In this document: one piece after another, positions 60,003 to 64,000 of the stretch
Numbering within the stretch: position 1 is the first letter of the stretch
Layout of the letters: each line of letters begins with the position of its first letter
From: Streptomyces nigra
GTDB lineage: Bacteria; Actinomycetota; Actinomycetes; Streptomycetales; Streptomycetaceae
DNA length: 64,000 nt
Direction: 5' to 3'
Assembly: GCF_003074055.1 (NCBI RefSeq)
Contig: NZ_CP029043.1
Coordinates: forward strand, 4,952,501-5,016,500
Position numbers and translations under genes: made by a program
The notes under the pieces: model-generated
What the model saw: the letters and a program-made list of their open reading frames with translations, nothing else
Database searches by the model: none
Told to the model about the DNA's origin: nothing

Positions 60003-60395
60003 TCACCGGGACGGCATCCGCTCGTACACCGTCACCCGCCTCCCGCGCACCTTTATGTCCACCTCGGTGAACTACCGCTTCAGCACGGCGGACTTGACCT
60101 CGTCCCGGCGTGCCGACACCGGCCGGACCACCGCTGCGGCGTCCGTCACCAGCAGGATCCGCCGCTGGGCCGGCATCGTGGACCGTATCCGGGCGGGCGA
60201 CGCCTCCTCGCCCTTCAGCGTCCCGGACTCCACCGGACCGCGCGCCGGCGCCATGTCCCCCACGCCCGCGAAGGCGTCCGGCGAGACCAGCGCGGTGTCC
60301 CGCCGGTCCGCCGGCACGAACACCATGGCGTCGCCCTGGGTGAGCACTCTCACGGCCCCTCGGCGGAACCCCGGGCCATGCGGGTGAACCGACAC
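60003..60395 (-). pseudogene. Remnant of a glycosyltransferase-like gene (C-terminal tail, with in-frame stop)
   Basis: Read on the minus strand, the frame contains DAMVFVPADRRDTALVSPDAF and ILLVTDAAAVVRPVSARRDE. At 60074-60072 a TAG interrupts it after AVLKR; the same frame then continues FTEVDIKVRGRRVTVYER and ends at 60003. This resembles the C-terminal tail of Streptomyces GT39-type mannosyltransferases (from memory). The rest of such a gene, including all membrane helices, is absent. An independent 107-residue gene cannot be excluded, but the conserved sequence beyond the stop argues for decay. Confidence 0.55.
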
Positions 60396-60434
60396 CGAAG
60401 GGGCCCGTCCGGCGAACCGGCCGAGCCCCTTCGG
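60395..60434 (-). terminator. Terminator of sodN
   Basis: CCGAAGGGGC (60395-60404) pairs with GCCCCTTCGG (60425-60434), 29 bases beyond the sodN stop on the minus strand. Confidence 0.75.
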
Positions 60435-60462
60435 AGGTCGGGAAACGACAAAAGGCCTGGGT

Positions 60463-60858
60463 TCAGGCCTTCTTGGTCTCCCAGAAGATCTTGTCGATCT
60501 GGGCGATGTAGTCCAGAGCCTTCTGGCCCGTCGCCGGGTCCGTCGACGCCTTGGCGGCCGAGAGGGCCTTCAGGGCGTCGTTGACCAGCTGGTGCAGCTC
60601 CGGGTACTTCTCGAAGTGCGGGGGCTTGAAGTAGTCGCTCCAGAGCACCGAGACGTGGTGCTTGGCCAGCTCGGCGCGCTGCTCCTTGATGACGGTGGCA
60701 CGCGCCTGGAAGTGCGGGTCGTCGTTGGCGGCCATCTTTTCCTGGACGGCCTTCACCGACTCCGCCTCGATGCGGGCCTGGGCCGGGTCGTACACACCGC
60801 AGGGCAGGTCGCAGTGTGCGCTGACCTTGACCTTGGGGGCAAACAGGCGGGAAAGCAT
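60463..60858 (-). CDS. sodN: Nickel-containing superoxide dismutase SodN
   Basis: 131 residues from ATG 60858 with GAGGAAGGAA upstream. The first 14 residues (MLSRLFAPKVKVSA) are a leader cleaved to expose His15, giving the nickel hook HCDLPCG: His15 amine and imidazole plus Cys16 and Cys20 bind nickel. The remainder is the four-helix bundle, forming a hexamer. The enzyme removes superoxide in the cytoplasm. The maturation protease sodX lies divergently 145 bp away. Confidence 0.97.
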   Translation of the reverse strand: MLSRLFAPKVKVSAHCDLPCGVYDPAQARIEAESVKAVQEKMAANDDPHFQARATVIKEQRAELAKHHVSVLWSDYFKPPHFEKYPELHQLVNDALKALSAAKASTDPATGQKALDYIAQIDKIFWETKKA

Positions 60859-61003
60859 GGAGCATTCCTTCCTCGTGATCGTCTTCTCAGGTGGGACATT
60901 ACTCCCTGCAAGACCGGATTTCGCGAGTGCCCCCGTGGGCTTAGGACAAAAGTCCAGGGTGAGACTGAGACTGGTGGAGGACCGTACCGGGGAGGTGCCG
61001 GGG

Positions 61004-61438
61004 ATGCCGGAGTTGTCGCAGGAGACCGAGCGCGGGCGGGCCGGGCGGCCCTTCGGGTGGGCCGAGGTGACCGGTCCCTCCATGGTGCCCACGCTGTACC
61101 ACGGCGATCTGCTCGTCGTGTCGCACCGGGGCCGGACCCGGCCCGGTGACGTCGTGGTCCTGCGCCATCCGTTCCAGCAGGACCTGCTGGTCGTCAAGCG
61201 CGCGGCCGAGCGCCGGGACGGCGGCTGGTGGGTGCTGGCCGACAACGCGTTCGCGGGCGGCGACAGCACCGACTACGGCGTCGTCCCGGACGAGCTGATC
61301 CTGGGCCGCGTACGGCTGCGGGTGCGGCCGCGCAAGCCCGGTCAGCGCTCGCCGTTCGCGAGGCTGCGCTGGGCGCTCTCGGCGGTGCGGCCGGTGCTGG
61401 CCGACCGGTCGGCCTCCAGGCGTTTGCGCGCCCGGTAG
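61004..61438 (+). CDS. sodX: SodN maturation protease SodX (signal-peptidase-like)
   Basis: 144 residues from ATG 61004 (GGGGAGG at 60989-60995). The S24/S26 serine-lysine dyad is clear: Ser26 in VTGPSMVPTLYHGDLLVV and Lys65 in DLLVVKRAAERR; GGDSTDYGVV closes the active site. No membrane helix, so it is cytoplasmic. It removes the SodN leader so nickel can bind. The basic C-terminal part (SASRRLRAR) is encoded antisense to the end of the CGNR gene. Confidence 0.93.
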   Translation: MPELSQETERGRAGRPFGWAEVTGPSMVPTLYHGDLLVVSHRGRTRPGDVVVLRHPFQQDLLVVKRAAERRDGGWWVLADNAFAGGDSTDYGVVPDELILGRVRLRVRPRKPGQRSPFARLRWALSAVRPVLADRSASRRLRAR

Positions 61439-61971
61439 GCGGCGACGTTGGCGCGGGTCGCGCAGCGGTCGGAGCAGTAGCGCCGGGAGCGGTTGGTCGA
61501 GGTGTCCAGGTAGGCGTTGCGGCAGGGCGCCGCCTCGCACAGCCCCAGCCGGTCGACGCCGTACTCCGTCAGATGGAAGGCCAGGCCCATCGCGGCGATG
61601 GCCGCGTAGCCGGCGGTCGCGTTCGACGGATGGTCGGCCAGATGCATGTGCCACAGCGGGCGCCCGTCGTCGTCGCGGACGTCGTGCCCGGAGATCTGCG
61701 GGCTCACCGGGAACTCCAGGAGCAGGGCGTTCAGCAGGTTCACCGCGGTGGACTCGTCGCCGTCGTTCGCCGCCTCGAAGACCGACCGCAGGCGTGCGCG
61801 GACCGAGCGGAAACGGGTGACGTCCGCGTCGGTGGCGCGGCGGGCCGCCTCCTGGTGGCTGCCGAAGAGGTCGCGGACGGCCTCGACCGACGTCAGTGAG
61901 TCCTTGCCCCGGGCCGGGTCCTCGCTGTTGACGAGCCGGACGGCGTAGTCCGAGTAATAGGCCAGTTCCAC
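61342..61971 (-). CDS. CGNR zinc finger / ABATE-domain regulator
   Basis: 209 residues from ATG 61971. The N-terminal ABATE domain (MELAYYSDYAVRLVNSEDP to about residue 130) is a putative ligand-sensing module. The C-terminal zinc finger (about 143-185) has CEAAPCRNAYLDTSTNRSRR followed by YCSDRCATRANVAAYRARK; the eponymous CGNR is CATR here. Such proteins are transcription regulators. Its last 97 bases (61342-61438) overlap the convergent sodX gene. Confidence 0.88.
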   Translation of the reverse strand: MELAYYSDYAVRLVNSEDPARGKDSLTSVEAVRDLFGSHQEAARRATDADVTRFRSVRARLRSVFEAANDGDESTAVNLLNALLLEFPVSPQISGHDVRDDDGRPLWHMHLADHPSNATAGYAAIAAMGLAFHLTEYGVDRLGLCEAAPCRNAYLDTSTNRSRRYCSDRCATRANVAAYRARKRLEADRSASTGRTAESAQRSLANGER

Positions 61972-62069
61972 TTGTAGTCCTTACGGAGACGTTCTATCGT
62001 CGTCGTGCGGTCGGGTAATGGTCGATCGTGGATCCAGGGTATTACGCAATCGTGCGACGGAGGGGCTCG

Positions 62070-62855
62070 ATGACGGACATGGACACCTCGGCCACCGCGA
62101 CCACCGCGACCACCGCGGACTGGGCCGCCTGGCAGCGCAGCTGGGACCGGCAGCAGGAGTGGTACATGCCGGACCGCGAGGACCGCTTCCGGATCATGCT
62201 CGACATGGTCGAGGCCCTGGTCGGCCCGGCCCCGCGCGTGCTCGACCTCGCGTGCGGCACCGGAAGCATCTCGGCACGGCTGCTCGCGCGCTTCCCCGAG
62301 GCCACCAGCACCGGCGTCGACCTCGACCCGGCGCTCCTGGCCATCGCCGAGGGGACCTTCGCGGGCGACGAGCGGATCTCGTTCGTCACGGCCGACCTCA
62401 AGGACCCCGACTGGCCGGCCCGGCTGCCGTACGACTCCTACGACGCCGTCCTGACCGCCACGGCCCTGCACTGGCTGCACCGTGAACCCCTCGTGGCCCT
62501 CTACGGTCAGGTCGCGGAGCTCGTCCGTGACGGCGGTGTCTTCATGAACGCGGACCACATGATCGACGACACGACGCCCCGGATCAACGCCGCCGAGCGC
62601 GCCCAGCGCCACGCCCGCATGGAACGCGCCAGGGCGGACGGCGTCCCGGACTGGTCCGAGTGGTGGCGGCTCGCGGCCCAGGACCCGGCCCTCGCCGAGC
62701 CGACGGCCCGCCGCTTCGAGATCTACGGCGACCACGCCGACGGCGACATGCCCCCGGCCGCGTGGCACGCCCGCGTCCTGCGCGAGCAGGGCTTCGGGGA
62801 GGCCCGGCCGGTCTGGTGCTCCCCGTCGGACACGCTGCTGCTGGCGCTGAAGTAG
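62070..62855 (+). CDS. SAM-dependent class I methyltransferase
   Basis: 261 residues from ATG 62070 (GGAGGGG upstream). The SAM-binding motif I is VLDLACGTGSISARLL (about 55-70), motif II TGVDLDPALLAIA, then ISFVTADLKDPDW and YDAVLTATALHWLHR. The Met/Asp/Thr/Ala-rich N-terminus (DTSATATTATTAD) is low complexity. Substrate unknown. It is divergent from the CGNR regulator gene with 98 bp between starts, so that protein may regulate it. Confidence 0.88.
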   Translation: MTDMDTSATATTATTADWAAWQRSWDRQQEWYMPDREDRFRIMLDMVEALVGPAPRVLDLACGTGSISARLLARFPEATSTGVDLDPALLAIAEGTFAGDERISFVTADLKDPDWPARLPYDSYDAVLTATALHWLHREPLVALYGQVAELVRDGGVFMNADHMIDDTTPRINAAERAQRHARMERARADGVPDWSEWWRLAAQDPALAEPTARRFEIYGDHADGDMPPAAWHARVLREQGFGEARPVWCSPSDTLLLALK

Positions 62856-62871
62856 CACCCCGGGACATGAC

Positions 62872-62908
62872 GAGAGGGGCGGTACGGATGACCCGTACCG
62901 CCCCTCTC
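62872..62908. terminator. Bidirectional terminator
   Basis: GAGAGGGGCGGTACGG (62872-62887) pairs perfectly with 62893-62908 around a five-base loop, between the convergent methyltransferase and ABC ATPase genes. Confidence 0.88.
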
Positions 62909-62920
62909 CGGTGTCCTCGG

Positions 62921-63682
62921 TCAGAGCACCTTGGACAGGAACGCCTGTGTCCGCTCGTGCTGCGGGTTGGTCAGGACCTCCCGCGGATCGCCGGACTCGA
63001 CGACCACACCGCCGTCCATGAAGACCAGGCTGTCGCCGACCTCGCGGGCGAAGCCCATCTCATGGGTGACGACGACCATCGTCATGCCGGACTCGGCGAG
63101 GTCGCGCATGACGTCCAGGACGTCGCCGACCAGCTCCGGGTCGAGCGCCGAGGTGGGCTCGTCGAAGAGCATCAGCTTCGGGTCCATCGCCAGCGCCCGG
63201 GCGATCGCCACGCGCTGCTGCTGGCCGCCGGAGAGCTGCGAGGGGTAGTTCCCGGCCTTGTCCGCCAGGCCGACCCGGTCGAGGAGCTCGCGCGCCCGCT
63301 CCCGGGCCTGGGCGCGGGAGACGCCCTTGACCTGGATCGGCGCCTCGATGACGTTCTCCAGGGCCGTCATGTGCGGGAACAGGTTGAACCGCTGGAACAC
63401 CATGCCGATGTCCCGGCGCTTCAGCGCGACCTCGCTGTCCTTGAGCTCGTACAGCTTGTCGCCCTTCTGGCGGTAGCCGACGAGCTCGCCGTCGACGTAC
63501 AGCCGCCCGGCGTTGATCTTCTCCAGGTGGTTGATGCACCGCAGGAAGGTCGACTTGCCGGAACCCGAGGGACCGATGAGGCAGAACACCTCACCCTGCT
63601 TGACCTCGAGGTCGATGCCCTTGAGGACCTCTACGGGGCCGAAGGACTTGTGGACGCCCTCGGCCTTGACCATGGCGGTCAT
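62921..63682 (-). CDS. Polar amino acid ABC transporter ATP-binding protein
   Basis: 253 residues from ATG 63682, overlapping the permease stop (ATGA). Walker A GPSGSGKST, Q-loop VFQRFNLFPHM, signature LSGGQQQRVAIARAL, Walker B LMLFDEPTSALD and H-loop VVTHEMGFA are all intact. The sequence is of the GlnQ/GluA type that imports glutamine, glutamate or other polar amino acids with the permease encoded just upstream. Confidence 0.95.
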   Translation of the reverse strand: MTAMVKAEGVHKSFGPVEVLKGIDLEVKQGEVFCLIGPSGSGKSTFLRCINHLEKINAGRLYVDGELVGYRQKGDKLYELKDSEVALKRRDIGMVFQRFNLFPHMTALENVIEAPIQVKGVSRAQARERARELLDRVGLADKAGNYPSQLSGGQQQRVAIARALAMDPKLMLFDEPTSALDPELVGDVLDVMRDLAESGMTMVVVTHEMGFAREVGDSLVFMDGGVVVESGDPREVLTNPQHERTQAFLSKVL

Positions 63683-64000
63683 GCGGTGCCTCCCGTCGAC
63701 GAAGAGCGGTTGGACAGGGACAGCAGGTTCGCCTTGATCTTCTGGAACGGCGTCGCCGGCAGGGACCGGCTCGAACCGCGGGCGTAGTAGCGCTCCAGGT
63801 AGTACTGGCCGATGCTGAAGACCGAGGTCAGCAGCAGGTACCAGGCGGCCGCGAGGAACAGCATCTCGGCCGGGGCGCCGGAGGTCTGGCCGATGTCCTG
63901 GGCCGCGCGCAGCAGCTCGGGATACTGGACGACCGAGACCAGCGAGGTCGTCTTCAGCATGTTGATGACCTCGTTGCCCGTGGGCGGCACGATCACGCGC
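63679..64000 (-). CDS. Polar amino acid ABC transporter permease, 5' end beyond window
   Basis: The last 107 codons of a HisM/GlnP-type permease, open at base 64000. The visible part starts within the EAA-loop region (RVIVPPTGNEVINMLKTTSLVSVVQ), continues with the last membrane helix (AEMLFLAAAWYLLLTSVFSIGQYYLERYYARG) and a basic C-tail. The stop overlaps the ATPase start by four bases, confirming one operon. Confidence 0.93.
   Translation of the reverse strand, partial: RVIVPPTGNEVINMLKTTSLVSVVQYPELLRAAQDIGQTSGAPAEMLFLAAAWYLLLTSVFSIGQYYLERYYARGSSRSLPATPFQKIKANLLSLSNRSSSTGGTA

Overview
The window is high-GC actinobacterial chromosome, almost certainly Streptomyces. Codon use is strongly biased to G/C at third positions. 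Gene order and protein signatures match the sigR-rsrA / epi-isozizaene / nrdABS / das / wblE / sigH / eshA neighbourhood that I know from the S. coelicolor core chromosome. I see no prophage, CRISPR array, plasmid genes or complete insertion sequence. The unusual material lies in intergenic DNA, control regions and one nanocompartment locus.

1-8.5 kb: a truncated zincin-like protease, an SDR-fold protein with a tail anchor, MoaE, a small membrane protein, a YlbL-type PDZ/Lon protease, a PPA1309-family protein and a large UPF0182 membrane protein. 8.4-10.8 kb: two identical initiator tRNA genes flank a Sel1/TPR protein. 10.8-20.8 kb: divergent catR-katA with an operator inside the katA promoter, a CBS protein, HisN, a GC-rich repeat spacer, TetR, a 164-bp MITE-like inverted-repeat element touching the stop codon of an SMR transporter gene, rsgA-aroA, an M50 protease, an SRAP protein and a small alpha/beta hydrolase.

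20.7-30.2 kb: the thiol-stress sigma factor sigR, with its autoregulated promoter and an extended-isoform start, and its zinc anti-sigma partner rsrA; two coupled HD-domain membrane proteins, the second degenerate; a TPR protein; peptide deformylase; and the albaflavenone pair (epi-isozizaene synthase and CYP170A1). 29.2-34.1 kb: the class Ia ribonucleotide reductase operon nrdA-nrdB-nrdS behind an adenosylcobalamin riboswitch and two candidate NrdR boxes.

34.1-45.5 kb: GNAT, a solute:sodium symporter with its DUF3311 partner, then the chitin/N-acetylglucosamine control locus (dasR, dasABCD, nagB) with several DasR operators, and a PdtaS-like sensor kinase. 45.6-53.2 kb: wblE with a CRP-like site, a diacylglycerol-kinase-type lipid kinase, a sigma-H / anti-sigma pair, a UBP zinc finger protein, a CPA1 antiporter, a PLP enzyme and an amidase.

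53.5-56.2 kb holds what I consider the most interesting system. EshA is a family 2B encapsulin: an HK97-type shell protein carrying a cyclic-nucleotide-binding domain. It is followed by a polyprenyl diphosphate synthase whose disordered N-terminus has the character of a cargo-loading tail. 56.4-64 kb: GNAT, a TetR/reductase divergon with a triple 14-bp repeat, small conserved proteins, a decayed glycosyltransferase remnant, nickel SOD (sodN) with its maturation protease (sodX), a CGNR regulator, a methyltransferase, and a polar amino acid ABC transporter running off the end.
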